A stretch of DNA of 53,676 bases from Pseudomonadota bacterium (GTDB lineage Bacteria > Pseudomonadota > Gammaproteobacteria > Burkholderiales > Casimicrobiaceae). The first letter of the stretch is position 1, and every line of letters starts with the position of its first letter. The stretch is from assembly GCA_018241765.1 (NCBI GenBank), contig JAFEDD010000014.1:1-53676 (forward strand), read 5' to 3'. The notes under the pieces were generated by a model that saw nothing but the letters and a program-made list of their open reading frames with translations, did no database searches and was not told where the DNA came from. Positions 34,616 to 43,480 of the stretch are shown here, piece after piece. The position numbers and the translations under genes are program-made.

Positions 34616-35983
34616 ATGGCCACATCCACCCCGAAAGAACATCCCGCACTTGCCGCCTTCCGCAAGTCCAACGCCGGCAAAGTGAAGGTCGCCGTCAGCG
34701 ACATCGATGGCATCCTGCGCGGGAAATACCTGCACCGTGACAAATTCATCGGTGCAGCAGACAGCGGATTCGGTTTCTGCGACGTCGTGTTCGGCTGGGA
34801 CAGTCACGATGTCTGCTATGACAACACGACCGTGACCGGCTGGCAGCACGGCTATCCCGATGCCACCGCCAAAATCGATCTCGACACCCACCGCAAAGTG
34901 CCCTGGGACGGCGACATCGACTTCTTCCTCGCCGAGTTCGTCAACGCCGACGGCTCGCCGCACCCCGTCTGTCCACGGCAGACACTGAAGCGCGTATTGA
35001 AACGCGCCGAGAAGCTCGGTGTGCGTGCGATGACGGGCATGGAATTCGAGTGGTTCAACTTCGTGGAAACGCCGCACAGCTGGGCCGCGAAGCAGGGCGT
35101 CGGGCCGACGCCGTTGACGCCTGGCATGTTCGGCTACTCGCTGTTGCGCATGGCCGACAATCGCCCATTCTTCTCCGCGCTGATGGATGAAATGCCGCGT
35201 ATCGGCGTGCCGCTCGAAGGGCTCCACACCGAGACCGGCCCCGGCGTTTTCGAGGCGGCCATCGCCTTCAGCGAAGCCCTCGAACAAGCCGACCGTGCGA
35301 TTCTGTTCAAGACCGGTGCCCGCGAGATCGGCAAACGCTTCGGCATCATGCCGAGCTTCATGGCGAAGTGGAACCAGCAGTATCCGGGCTGCAGCGGGCA
35401 TTTGCACCAAAGCCTGTCCGACGGCAAGAAAAATCTCTTCTACGACGGCAAGCACCCGCGCTTCATGAGCAAACTCTTCGAGAGTTTCCTCGCCGGGCAG
35501 ATCGCCTGCCTGATGGAATTCGCACCGATGTTCTGGCCGACCGTCAATAGCTACAAGCGTCTGGTCGACGGCTTCTGGGCCCCCGTGAAACCGACCTGGG
35601 GCATGGACAACCGCACCGCGAGCTTCCGCGTGATCGCGGGCTCCGCAAAGGCAACACGGCTGGAGACGCGCTGCCCTGGTGCCGACGTCAATCCGTACCT
35701 CGCAGCCGCCGCGCTGCTCGCTGCCGGCCTCCACGGCATCGAAAAGGGCTTGAAGCTCACCGCGCCGCCCATCACCGGCACCAACCATGGCGGCGAACAC
35801 ATTGCGCGCGCCCCGCGCAGCCTGATCGAGACGACGCGACTGTTCCGGCAGTCCGACATCGCCCGCGACTGGCTCGGCGACACCTTCGTCGATCACTTCG
35901 CCGCCACCCGCGAGTGGGAGTGGCGGCTGTGGCAAGACGCGGTGACCGACTGGGAACTGAAGCGCTACTTCGAGATCATCTGA
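34616..35983 (+). CDS. Glutamine-synthetase-like gamma-glutamyl ligase
   Basis: This 455-residue protein has the catalytic parts of the GS fold: MEFEWFNF (metal Glu pair), LHTETGPGVFEAAI, GCSGHLHQSL (metal His), NSYKRLV, NRTASFRVI, and RLETRCPGADVNPYLA. The N-terminal beta-grasp starts with VKVAVSDIDGILRGKY. It lacks the adenylylation-loop motif of housekeeping GlnA. Such GS-like enzymes glutamylate amines other than ammonia (PuuA, IpuC, GlnA4 types). Here it sits 67 nt after phnW and before an alcohol and an aldehyde dehydrogenase, so an amino alcohol or aminophosphonate may be its substrate (inference). True glutamine synthesis cannot be excluded. Confidence 0.85.
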   Translation: MATSTPKEHPALAAFRKSNAGKVKVAVSDIDGILRGKYLHRDKFIGAADSGFGFCDVVFGWDSHDVCYDNTTVTGWQHGYPDATAKIDLDTHRKVPWDGDIDFFLAEFVNADGSPHPVCPRQTLKRVLKRAEKLGVRAMTGMEFEWFNFVETPHSWAAKQGVGPTPLTPGMFGYSLLRMADNRPFFSALMDEMPRIGVPLEGLHTETGPGVFEAAIAFSEALEQADRAILFKTGAREIGKRFGIMPSFMAKWNQQYPGCSGHLHQSLSDGKKNLFYDGKHPRFMSKLFESFLAGQIACLMEFAPMFWPTVNSYKRLVDGFWAPVKPTWGMDNRTASFRVIAGSAKATRLETRCPGADVNPYLAAAALLAAGLHGIEKGLKLTAPPITGTNHGGEHIARAPRSLIETTRLFRQSDIARDWLGDTFVDHFAATREWEWRLWQDAVTDWELKRYFEII

Positions 35984-36015
35984 CGGCCTGCGCTCCAGCA
36001 CTCGCAGTGCGGCGT

Positions 36016-36055
36016 GCGCGTCCTGAGCGACGCGCCGCGCCGCCTGTTTTTCTTT
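36016..36055 (+). terminator. Candidate terminator or attenuator after the GS-like gene
   Basis: GCGCGTC (36016-36022) pairs with GACGCGC (36029-36035) around a CTGAGC loop. A T-rich run (TTTTTCTTT, 36047-36055) follows after 11 nt. The T-run is further away than in a classical terminator, so partial attenuation between the ligase and the alcohol dehydrogenase is more likely than a full stop. Confidence 0.38.
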
Positions 36056-36077
36056 CGATACGTCCGCGAATCCGACC

Positions 36078-37211
36078 ATGACCATTTCCTCTTTTTCCTT
36101 CCCCACCACCATCAAGTTCGGCGTCGGCGCCCGCAAGCTGGTCGCCGAGCACCTGCGCGAGCAAGGGTTGAAGCGACCTCTGATCGTGACCGACCGCGCA
36201 CTGGGCGCGCTGCCGGTGCTCAGCGAATTCAAGAGCACGCTGAGCGGCCTCGATGTCGCCGTCTTCTCCGGTGTGTTCGGCAACCCCACCTGCGCCCAGG
36301 TGATGGAGGGCGCGCAGGCCTTCAAGGCGCACCGCGCGGACTGCGTCATCGGTTTCGGCGGCGGCGCGGCACTCGACGTCGCGAAGATCGTCGGCGTTGC
36401 CGCAACGCACGACGGCGACATCCTCGAATACGTCTGGGATCACCCCAACGTGCGCCCCATCGTCCATGCGCTGCCCTACTTCGTCGCGCTGCCGACGACC
36501 TCGGGCACCGGCTCCGAGGTCGGCCGCTCCTCTGTCGTCAGCGAGAACGACACCCACCTGAAGCGCGTCGTCTTCAGCCCCAAGATCCTCGCCCGCTGCG
36601 TGTTCGCCGACCCGGAGCTGACCGTCGGACTGCCGCCCGCCGTCACCGCCGCAACCGGCATCGATGCGCTGACTCACAACGTCGAAAGCTATCTCTCGCC
36701 GGCCTATCACCCGCTGTGCGACGGCATCGCGCTCGAAGGCACGCGCATCGCCGCGCGCGCGCTGGCGACCGCGGTGCGCGAGCCCGCCAACCTCGCCGCT
36801 CGCGGTGACATGATGATGGCCTCGATGATGGGCGCCATCGCCTTCCAGAAGGATCTCGGCGCGGTGCACTCCTGCGCGCACGCGCTGGGTGCCGTCAACG
36901 ATCTGCACCACGGCCTCGCCAACGCGTTGATGATCGACACCGTGCTCGCATGGAACCACGACGTCGTGCCGGCCAAGTTCGATGAACTGGCGCATGTCTG
37001 CGGCGTTGCCGGCGGCGGCGATGCGTTCGTGCCATGGCTGCGCGAGCTGAAGGCGACGATTGGCATCCGCGGCCCGCTGTCGGCGCACGGCGTCACGGCG
37101 GCGCACCTGCCACGATTGGTCGAAATCGCCACCCGCGATGGCTGCCATCAAACCAACCCGCGACCGTGCACGGCGGCCGATTTCGAGCGCCTCTTTCTCG
37201 CCGCGCTGTAG
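36078..37211 (+). CDS. Iron-containing (group III) alcohol dehydrogenase
   Basis: This 377-residue enzyme has GFGGGAALDVAK for NAD(P) binding, PTTSGTGSEVGRSSVV, and the metal site in GIDALTHNVESYLSP plus GAVHSCAHALGAVNDLHHGLANA with its conserved histidines. Related enzymes reduce phosphonoacetaldehyde to 2-hydroxyethylphosphonate in phosphonate biosynthesis (PhpC type). In this catabolic setting it could run in reverse and feed hydroxyethylphosphonate into phnY/phnA, or oxidise a glutamylated amino alcohol made by the upstream ligase. Sequence alone does not decide. It is followed after 8 nt by the second aldehyde dehydrogenase. Confidence 0.87.
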   Translation: MTISSFSFPTTIKFGVGARKLVAEHLREQGLKRPLIVTDRALGALPVLSEFKSTLSGLDVAVFSGVFGNPTCAQVMEGAQAFKAHRADCVIGFGGGAALDVAKIVGVAATHDGDILEYVWDHPNVRPIVHALPYFVALPTTSGTGSEVGRSSVVSENDTHLKRVVFSPKILARCVFADPELTVGLPPAVTAATGIDALTHNVESYLSPAYHPLCDGIALEGTRIAARALATAVREPANLAARGDMMMASMMGAIAFQKDLGAVHSCAHALGAVNDLHHGLANALMIDTVLAWNHDVVPAKFDELAHVCGVAGGGDAFVPWLRELKATIGIRGPLSAHGVTAAHLPRLVEIATRDGCHQTNPRPCTAADFERLFLAAL

Positions 37212-37219
37212 GAGCCCTC

Positions 37220-38593
37220 ATGAGCGAACTCATCCTCATCAACCCGGCGACGGGAACCCAGAGCGCCATCATTGCCGCCGACGATGCGGCCAGCGTCGCC
37301 GACAAGGCCGAACGCGCGCGCGGCGGGCAAAAGCGCTGGGCGCGCGTTGCGCTTGCCGGGCGTTGCGCCGCCATCGAGCGCTTCCGTGCTTTCGTCGTGC
37401 GCGACCTCGAAGCGCTCGCCCGCACGCTGACCATCGACACCGGCAAACCCATCCGGCAGGCTCGCAATGAACTGAACGGTCTGCTCGGTCGCATCGACTT
37501 CTTCCTTGCGTCGGTTCAGCGCGCGACCCACACCGAGACCGTACTCGACGAGGGCGGCATGCGCGAGGAAATCGAGCATGTCCCGCTGGGTGTGATCGGC
37601 AACATTTCGGCTTGGAACTACCCTTGGTTCGTCGGTGGCAACGTGTTCATCCCCGCGCTGCTGACCGGCAACGCGGTGCTCTACAAGCCGTCGGAGTACG
37701 CGACGATGACCGGGCTCGCCATCGCAGGCCTGTTGCGCGAGGCGGGCATTCCCGACGATGTCTTCATCACGCTGGTCGGCGATGGCAGCGTCGGTGCCGC
37801 ATTGCTCGAACAGCGCATCGACGGGCTCTTCTTCACCGGCTCCTACGCGACGGGCGCACGCATCGCCCGCAGCATCGGCCCGCGCATGATGAAGCTGCAA
37901 CTCGAACTGGGCGGCAAGGATCCGACGTACGTGCGCGCCGATGCGCCCGTCGCTGTCGCGGCCGAATCCCTTGCCGACGGCGCGATGTACAACACCGGGC
38001 AGAGCTGCTGTTCGGTCGAGCGCATCTATGTGCACGAGTCGATCTACGATGCCTTCGTCGACGCCTTCGTCGCCACCGTGCGCGACTTCAAGGTAGGTGA
38101 TCCACTCGCGGAAGACACCTACATCGGTGCCATCACGCGGACGCCGCAACTCGATGTCCTCGACGCGCAGGTGGAAGATGCCAAGCGCAAGGGTGCGCGC
38201 CTGCTCATGGGCGGGCGCCGCCTTCCGGCACCGGGCAACTGGTACGAGCCGACCGTGTTCGCCGATGTCGACCACAGCATGGAGTTGATGCGCGAGGAGA
38301 GCTTCGGCCCGATCATCGGCATCCAGAAAGTGCGCGACGACGCCGAAGCCGTGCGCCTGATGAACGACACGCGCTACGGCCTCACCGCCGGCGTCTTCAC
38401 GCGCGACGAGGCCGTCGCGCGACAGTTGCTCTCGGAAGTCAACGCCGGAAGCGTCTACTGGAACTGCTGCGATCGGGTCAGCCCGCGGCTGCCGTGGAGC
38501 GGCCATGGCGACTCGGGCGTCGGCATCACGCTGTCGAGCTACGGCATCCAGACCTTCTGCCGCCCGAAGGCGTGGCATCTGCGCAATCCCTGA
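37220..38593 (+). CDS. NAD(P)-dependent aldehyde dehydrogenase
   Basis: The 457-residue protein has LELGGKDP with the general-base Glu and NTGQSCCSVER with the catalytic Cys, plus ESFGPIIGI. Unlike the PhnY encoded at 25630, the residue before the Cys is Ser rather than Arg and the segment ISAWNYPW has Tyr in place of His, so the phosphonate-binding residues are missing. It is therefore unlikely to be a second phosphonoacetaldehyde dehydrogenase; an uncharged or gamma-glutamyl-amino aldehyde is more plausible. GGAG lies six bases before the ATG. It closes the ligase/ADH/ALDH trio. Confidence 0.88.
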   Translation: MSELILINPATGTQSAIIAADDAASVADKAERARGGQKRWARVALAGRCAAIERFRAFVVRDLEALARTLTIDTGKPIRQARNELNGLLGRIDFFLASVQRATHTETVLDEGGMREEIEHVPLGVIGNISAWNYPWFVGGNVFIPALLTGNAVLYKPSEYATMTGLAIAGLLREAGIPDDVFITLVGDGSVGAALLEQRIDGLFFTGSYATGARIARSIGPRMMKLQLELGGKDPTYVRADAPVAVAAESLADGAMYNTGQSCCSVERIYVHESIYDAFVDAFVATVRDFKVGDPLAEDTYIGAITRTPQLDVLDAQVEDAKRKGARLLMGGRRLPAPGNWYEPTVFADVDHSMELMREESFGPIIGIQKVRDDAEAVRLMNDTRYGLTAGVFTRDEAVARQLLSEVNAGSVYWNCCDRVSPRLPWSGHGDSGVGITLSSYGIQTFCRPKAWHLRNP

Positions 38594-38596
38594 GCG

Positions 38597-39271
38597 ATGA
38601 CGTCACACCGGCGCACGCTCGCCCTCTTCGATCTCGACCACACGCTGCTCGATGGCGACAGCGACGTGCTGTGGTGTGACTTCCTCGTGCGCGAAGGCGT
38701 CCTCGATGCGTCGCGCTTCAGTGAGCGCAACGCCGAGATGGCCGCTCGCTATCGCGCCGGCACGGTCGGCACGCGCGAATTCAGCGAGTTCTACATCGAC
38801 ACCCTCAGCGGACGCTCGCCGGCGCAATGGCTGCCGCTTCGTGAGCGCTATTTCCGCGAGGAGATCGCACCGCGCATCTCGTCGGCCGCGCGTGATCTCG
38901 CCGATCGCGAGCGCGAGCGCTGCGATCTGGTCGTGCTGACGACGGCAACCAACCGCTTTCTGGTCGAACCGACGGTAGCCCATCTTGGCATCGAGCATCT
39001 GATCGCGACCGAACCCGAACTCATCGACGGCCGCTTCAGCGGGCGTGCGCAGGGCACGCTCAACATGCGCGAAGGCAAGCTCGAACGCCTCGGGCAATGG
39101 CTTGCGGCGCGAGGCCTGCACCGCGAAGATCTCACGGTGACCGCCTACAGCGATTCGATGAACGATCTGCCGCTGCTTGCGGCGGCGGATCATCCCGTTG
39201 CCGTGCATCCCGATGCCGGGCTCGCGGCGTGGGCCGCCCAACACGGCCACCCGGTGCTTCGATTGCATTGA
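38597..39271 (+). CDS. HAD-IB family phosphatase (SerB-like)
   Basis: This 224-residue protein has the HAD motifs LFDLDHTLLDGDSD (nucleophile Asp and acid Asp), VVLTTATN (Thr), a lysine in REGKLERL, and YSDSMNDLPLL (metal Asp pair). It belongs to the PSPase-like HAD-IB group common in betaproteobacteria, which act on phosphoserine-like or other phosphomonoesters. It does not resemble the phosphonatase PhnX, which carries a Schiff-base lysine cap. It begins 3 nt after the aldehyde dehydrogenase stop, so it is probably co-transcribed with the phosphonate operon. Confidence 0.88.
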   Translation: MTSHRRTLALFDLDHTLLDGDSDVLWCDFLVREGVLDASRFSERNAEMAARYRAGTVGTREFSEFYIDTLSGRSPAQWLPLRERYFREEIAPRISSAARDLADRERERCDLVVLTTATNRFLVEPTVAHLGIEHLIATEPELIDGRFSGRAQGTLNMREGKLERLGQWLAARGLHREDLTVTAYSDSMNDLPLLAAADHPVAVHPDAGLAAWAAQHGHPVLRLH

Positions 39272-39366
39272 TCGGCGCGAAGCCTGCGCGGGGGCTGCCG
39301 ACACAAGAGGCACAATAGCGGGCGTCAATCGCAGCGTCCGACGCCGCTCGCGCGGCGTCTTCCCTC

Positions 39367-41121
39367 ATGCCGATTCCCCCGGAGGATATTGCCGACTCGC
39401 TCGAGCGCGTACTCGCCAGCGCAACCTTCGCACGTGCGCAGCGCGCCCGCGAACTGCTCGCCTGGCTCGTTCGTCGTGCCGCCGACGACGACCGTGGCGC
39501 GCTGAAGGAGGCGAGCATCGCGCTCGATGTATTTGGCCGCGACGCGGCCACCTATGATTCGAGCACCGATGGCGTCGTGCGCGTGGCGGTCAACCGGCTG
39601 CGGGAACTGCTCGATCGATACTACGAGGGCGAAGGCCGCAGCGACGCCGTGCGCATCGAAATCCCGCGAGGCGGCTACGCGCCACTCCTTCGCCGTCAGA
39701 CGCCGCCCACGTTGCCGGCACAACCTCGCCTCGCCGTGCTGCCACTGGCCAATTTCACCGGCCTCGCCGAGGCCGACGCGTTGTGCGACGCCTTGACGGA
39801 GGACATCATCGATGCCCTCACCCGGCTGCCTGACCTGCGCGTGATCGCGCGCACCTCCAGCTTTCACTATCGCAACGTCCATCGTGACGTGCGCCGCATC
39901 GCGCAGGAACTGGCCGTCGATGCGCTGCTCGAAGGCAGCGTTCAGAAGGATGGCGCACTGCTGCGCGTGACCGCGCAACTCGTGCTTGGCAGCGACGGCT
40001 CCCACGTCTGGAGCCACACATTCGTGTTCGAGCGCGAGCGGCGCCATGTGCTGCTCGACGCCGTGATCGATCTCATGGTGCGCTCGCTGCATACTGCAAG
40101 CACGCAGCCGGCGGGCGCTGACGCCACCTATGTCCCGACCAAGGCACCCAGCGCAGCGGTGCAGTCGCTGATCGACCAGGCGCGCGGTCTCAACGTCACC
40201 CAGTCGAGCGAGAACCTGCCGCTCGCCGAAGCCATTGCCGAGCGCGCGACGCTGCTCGACCCGTATTGTGCCGACGCCTGGTTCGTGCTGGCCATGGTCC
40301 GCTTTTCGCGCCGGGCATCGCTTTCGGTGCAGTCGAGCGCGTCGAGTGACAGCGTGGAAACCGCTCTCGAACGGGCGCTCGCGCTCGACCGGAGCCACGC
40401 GGCGGCCCGCTCGTTGTGGGCCTACGTCGCCATCTGCACGCATCAACGCTGGACCGATGGGCTGGCGGCAGCGCGCGCGGCGGTCGCGATGGCGCCTCAC
40501 CACGGTGGCATCAACGGTCGCCTCGCCTACATCTGCCTCGCGCTCGGCCTGCACGACGAGGCGGTGAGCATCTACGACCGTGTGCTGGCGCTCGATCCGC
40601 TCGCCCCGCCGGCGCACTATCACCGCGCACTGGGCCTGATGCTCGCGCAGCGCCTCGACGACGCGGCACAGGCGCTCGAGGCCGCCCGCCAGTCGCTCGG
40701 CGAATCCGACCTGCATCTGCATACGCTTTGTACCTGGCACGAATGCCGCGGCGACGACGAGGCTGCGCTGGCGACGGCCGAGCAAGCGCTTCAGCGCTAT
40801 CCCTTCGCGGTCGCGCCGCTGATGCACGGCGGCCGAGCGCTGGCGCGACGCGGCGACATGGCCGCTGCACGGCGAATGGCGGCGCGCTTCTCGGGGCTTC
40901 GTGACGCGGCACGGCATTACGCCTGCGCCTACATCGAAAGCGGTGGCACGGACACGGCGGCATGCTTCGATCATCTCGATCACGTCGCACACCCCCCGGA
41001 GCCGTTGCAGATGATGCTGCCGATCGAACCCGTGTTCCGTCCGCTGCACACGCACCCGCGCTGGCAGAGCCTGCTACGCGCCATGCGCCACCCTTCCTCA
41101 CCGACGGCGGTGACGGACTGA
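39367..41121 (+). CDS. TPR protein with TolB/FlgO-like middle domain
   Basis: The 584-residue protein has three parts. Residues 1-100 contain the short module LKEASIALDVFGRD...STDGVVRVAVNRLRELLDRYY...VRIEIPRGGYAPLL, often found at the start of TPR and cyclase-like signalling proteins. Residues ~117-240 (RLAVLPLANFTGLAEADALCDALTEDIIDALTRL) are a TolB-N/FlgO-like domain, as in CadC-type proteins. From ~270 on are TPR repeats (LALGLHDEAVSIYDRVLALDP and similar). No signal peptide or transmembrane segment was seen. It is a likely scaffold or sensor with unknown output. Confidence 0.78.
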   Translation: MPIPPEDIADSLERVLASATFARAQRARELLAWLVRRAADDDRGALKEASIALDVFGRDAATYDSSTDGVVRVAVNRLRELLDRYYEGEGRSDAVRIEIPRGGYAPLLRRQTPPTLPAQPRLAVLPLANFTGLAEADALCDALTEDIIDALTRLPDLRVIARTSSFHYRNVHRDVRRIAQELAVDALLEGSVQKDGALLRVTAQLVLGSDGSHVWSHTFVFERERRHVLLDAVIDLMVRSLHTASTQPAGADATYVPTKAPSAAVQSLIDQARGLNVTQSSENLPLAEAIAERATLLDPYCADAWFVLAMVRFSRRASLSVQSSASSDSVETALERALALDRSHAAARSLWAYVAICTHQRWTDGLAAARAAVAMAPHHGGINGRLAYICLALGLHDEAVSIYDRVLALDPLAPPAHYHRALGLMLAQRLDDAAQALEAARQSLGESDLHLHTLCTWHECRGDDEAALATAEQALQRYPFAVAPLMHGGRALARRGDMAAARRMAARFSGLRDAARHYACAYIESGGTDTAACFDHLDHVAHPPEPLQMMLPIEPVFRPLHTHPRWQSLLRAMRHPSSPTAVTD

Positions 41122-41208
41122 GAGGTTGCGCGCCTGCCGAACCCCACGCGGCGTGATACGGTTCATGCCCAGTCGACGATCCGCCACCGCCACTGCCCGT
41201 TGCCCGCC

Positions 41209-42366
41209 ATGCCCACCACCGCGCGCCGTCTATCCCAGATCGAACCGTTTCACGTCATGGAAATCGCGAGCCACGCCCGCGCGCTCGAAGCGACGGGACG
41301 TGACGTGATCCACATGGAAATCGGCGAACCCGACTTTCCGACGCCGCAGCCCGTGATCGACGCCGCGCAGGCCCTGCTCGCAAGCGGCCAGGTCTACTAC
41401 ACCAGCGCGCTCGGCATCCGAGCGCTGCGAGAGGCAATCAGCGGACACTACCGTCGCGTGCACGGCATTGACGTGGCACCCGAGCGCATCATGGTCACGG
41501 CGGGAGGGTCGGCCGCGCTGCTGCTCGCCTGCGCGCTGCTCGTCGACCGCGACGACGAGGTGCTGCTCACCGACCCCTCCTACCCCTGCAACCGCCACTT
41601 CGTTCGTGTCATGGAAGGCGTGCCGCGCACGCTCGCGGTCGGGCCGGAACAGGCGTACCAGTTCACCGCGGCGATGATCGATGCGGCGTGGGGCACGCAA
41701 ACGACGGGCGTCATCGTCGCCAGCCCATCCAACCCGACCGGCACACGCCTGTTGCCGGGCGAGCTTCGGCGCATCATCGAATGCGTCGCGGCGCACGGCG
41801 GCGTGTTGATCTCCGATGAAACCTACGCTGGCCTGAGCTATGGCCGTCCGCCGGAAACCGCGCTCGAACACAGCGACGACGTGTTCGTCGTCAGCAGCTT
41901 CTCGAAATACTGGAACATGACCGGTTGGCGACTCGGCTGGCTCGTCGCCCCCGAACGGCACATGCGCGACCTCGAAAAGCTCGCGCAGAACCTCTACATC
42001 TCTCCGGCCGCGCTGTCGCAACACGCCGCGCTCGCCTGTTTCAGCGACGCCGCCTACGCCATCGCCGAGACGCGCCGGCGGGAATTTCAGGCCCGGCGCG
42101 ACCTCTTCGCCGAGGCGCTACGCGGCATCGGGTTCCGGATTCCGGTCATGCCCGACGGCGGCTTCTTCGTCTACGCCGATGTCAGCGCCTTCACGAAGGA
42201 CAGCGAAGCCTTCGCCTCCTCGATCCTCGATCGCACCGGCGTCGCGTTCGCGCCCGGCATCGATTTCGGTGACTTCCGCGCCCGCGAGCACGTTCGCATG
42301 GCCTACGCCGTCAGCCAAGCCCGCCTCGAAGAAGGCGTCGCGCGGCTGCGCGCGGTGCTTGCTTGA
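41209..42366 (+). CDS. Class I/II PLP-dependent aminotransferase
   Basis: The 385-residue enzyme has IGEPDFPTPQPVIDAA, SNPTGTRL, DETYAGLSYG, the PLP-lysine motif SSFSKYWNMTGWRLGW and a C-terminal RMAYAVSQARLEEGVARL with the substrate-carboxylate Arg. It fits the aspartate aminotransferase fold type I, near AlaC/AspC-like enzymes of proteobacteria; the amino donor is not clear. I use the ATG at 41209, nine bases after an in-frame TTG. It is not coupled to neighbours. It is followed by a MITE-like element. Confidence 0.9.
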   Translation: MPTTARRLSQIEPFHVMEIASHARALEATGRDVIHMEIGEPDFPTPQPVIDAAQALLASGQVYYTSALGIRALREAISGHYRRVHGIDVAPERIMVTAGGSAALLLACALLVDRDDEVLLTDPSYPCNRHFVRVMEGVPRTLAVGPEQAYQFTAAMIDAAWGTQTTGVIVASPSNPTGTRLLPGELRRIIECVAAHGGVLISDETYAGLSYGRPPETALEHSDDVFVVSSFSKYWNMTGWRLGWLVAPERHMRDLEKLAQNLYISPAALSQHAALACFSDAAYAIAETRRREFQARRDLFAEALRGIGFRIPVMPDGGFFVYADVSAFTKDSEAFASSILDRTGVAFAPGIDFGDFRAREHVRMAYAVSQARLEEGVARLRAVLA

Positions 42367-42411
42367 GCGGCGGAACCGGCGCGCTCATCGCCTCGTGTTC
42401 GAACCCTTATC

Positions 42412-42538
42412 GTCATCAGCTTTTTGCTGAAATGACGTTCATAACGGGCTTGAGCGCTGATTATCATCAAACTCGACTTTATGCCAAATGAGGCTCCAAG
42501 CCCGTTATGGATGCGGATTTCAATGAAAAGTTGTTAGT
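42412..42538. mobile_element. MITE-like palindromic element, copy C
   Basis: A ~127-bp imperfect palindrome with left arm GCTTTTTGCTGAAATGACG..AACGGGCTTG, inverted right arm AACTTTTCATTGAAATCCGC..AACGGGCTTG, and a central AACTCGACTTT at 42470-42480. Its left arm is closest to the inverted right arm of copy B, showing two arm subtypes (GAAATGACGTTCATAACGG and GAAGCCGCATCCATAACGG). It lies in the 294-nt gap after the aminotransferase gene; the rest of that gap holds the terminator at 42596-42621. Confidence 0.67.
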
Positions 42539-42595
42539 GAAAATCGTCAGGGAAACGACGCAGGCAAAGCTTCCGAGCACCAGCGAACCGCCAAC

Positions 42596-42621
42596 AAAAA
42601 AGGCGGCCGAAGCCACCTTTT
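42596..42621 (-). terminator. Rho-independent terminator of the DUF3501 gene
   Basis: On the minus-strand RNA, GGUGGC pairs with GCCGCC (one G-U pair) around a UUCG tetraloop and is followed by six U residues; outer A-U pairs extend the stem. It lies 40-65 nt beyond the DUF3501 stop. UUCG loops are especially stable, which makes this the best terminator in the window. Confidence 0.82.
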
Positions 42622-42660
42622 CTGGAAAGATACCGGCCGAAGCCGTCGCGTTGACCGACG

Positions 42661-43257
42661 TTACTTCAAATCCGCAACGAGCGCATTGCGGATCGTCTGC
42701 GGCAGCGGGTTGATGGCCGCCTTGTAGCGCGGATGGTCGACGCCCATCGCGAGGCCGACGCCGTACTTCAGCGCGGCCTTCATCTCCTTGGTCAATTCGA
42801 AGCGCAGCGCGTGCACCATCGACGGACCGTAGTCGCCCTCGCGATCGGCCTCGTCGTCGGCGATGGAGTAGAGCTTCGAGCTGCCCTCGACCTGAATCCA
42901 GACGCGATCTTCGATGCCGATCAATTGCGACAACTGCCGTTTCTGGTCGGCGTCATCGGAGTAATCGAGCGTCATCGTCGCCTTCAGGTTGCCACCATCG
43001 GGGATCAATGGCAGATGGGCGTCGATCTCCGACTGCACCTGGTCAGGGTCGATCGCCTCGCTGTGCAGCATCTCCTGGATGCGGTAGCGCACCGTCATCT
43101 CATCTTCGAATTGCAGCGTCAGGTGATTGCCCAGATGCACCGTGCGGTTTTGCAGGTGCGCAAGCACCTCGGGCTGGAAGGTCGGACGACGCTTGGCGTA
43201 TTCGTCGTGCGACCAAAGGTTGGCCCGCGACAGGACGGGCGCTGACTTCTTGGCCAT
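42661..43257 (-). CDS. DUF3501 family protein
   Basis: The 198-residue protein matches DUF3501: RANLWSHDEYAKRRPTFQPEV, then a beta-rich core LGNHLTLQFEDEMTVRYRIQEMLHSE, and NLKATMTLDYSDDADQKRQLSQLIG. It looks cytoplasmic. In betaproteobacteria such proteins usually sit beside a rubrerythrin and an Fe-S reductase-like protein, suggesting a redox-linked role; here neither partner is next to it. A palindrome 220-260 nt upstream (43481-43515) may regulate it, and a strong terminator follows it, so it is monocistronic. Confidence 0.85.
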   Translation of the reverse strand: MAKKSAPVLSRANLWSHDEYAKRRPTFQPEVLAHLQNRTVHLGNHLTLQFEDEMTVRYRIQEMLHSEAIDPDQVQSEIDAHLPLIPDGGNLKATMTLDYSDDADQKRQLSQLIGIEDRVWIQVEGSSKLYSIADDEADREGDYGPSMVHALRFELTKEMKAALKYGVGLAMGVDHPRYKAAINPLPQTIRNALVADLK

Positions 43258-43480
43258 GATTCAATCCGTATGCAGTCGATATATCCCGATCGGCGGTTTT
43301 GCTTCTGCTGGCACCTAGCCCGACATACCGAAAACGGTGCTTCGCGACGCCGACGGACGGTCAATTCAGACCGACAGCCTACGCCTACTCCTGCGTGCAC
43401 GCTTATGAGCGGTAGACCGTGATTTTAGGGGTTCGGTTCCGAAAAAGCCAGTGCCAGGGGCTCGGAAAATGCCGTAATCC

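Noticed and set aside
37220-38593. Second aldehyde dehydrogenase considered as another phosphonoacetaldehyde dehydrogenase.
   Set aside because: It lacks the Arg before the catalytic Cys and the His of the FNHP motif that bind the phosphonate group in PhnY.
38597-39271. HAD gene considered as phosphonatase PhnX.
   Set aside because: It has the SerB-like HAD-IB motif set and lacks the PhnX cap and Schiff-base lysine region; phosphonoacetaldehyde is handled by phnY and phnA.
42390-42410. GTTCGAACCC resembling a tRNA T-arm after the aminotransferase gene.
   Set aside because: No acceptor stem, D-arm or anticodon arm can be built around it.
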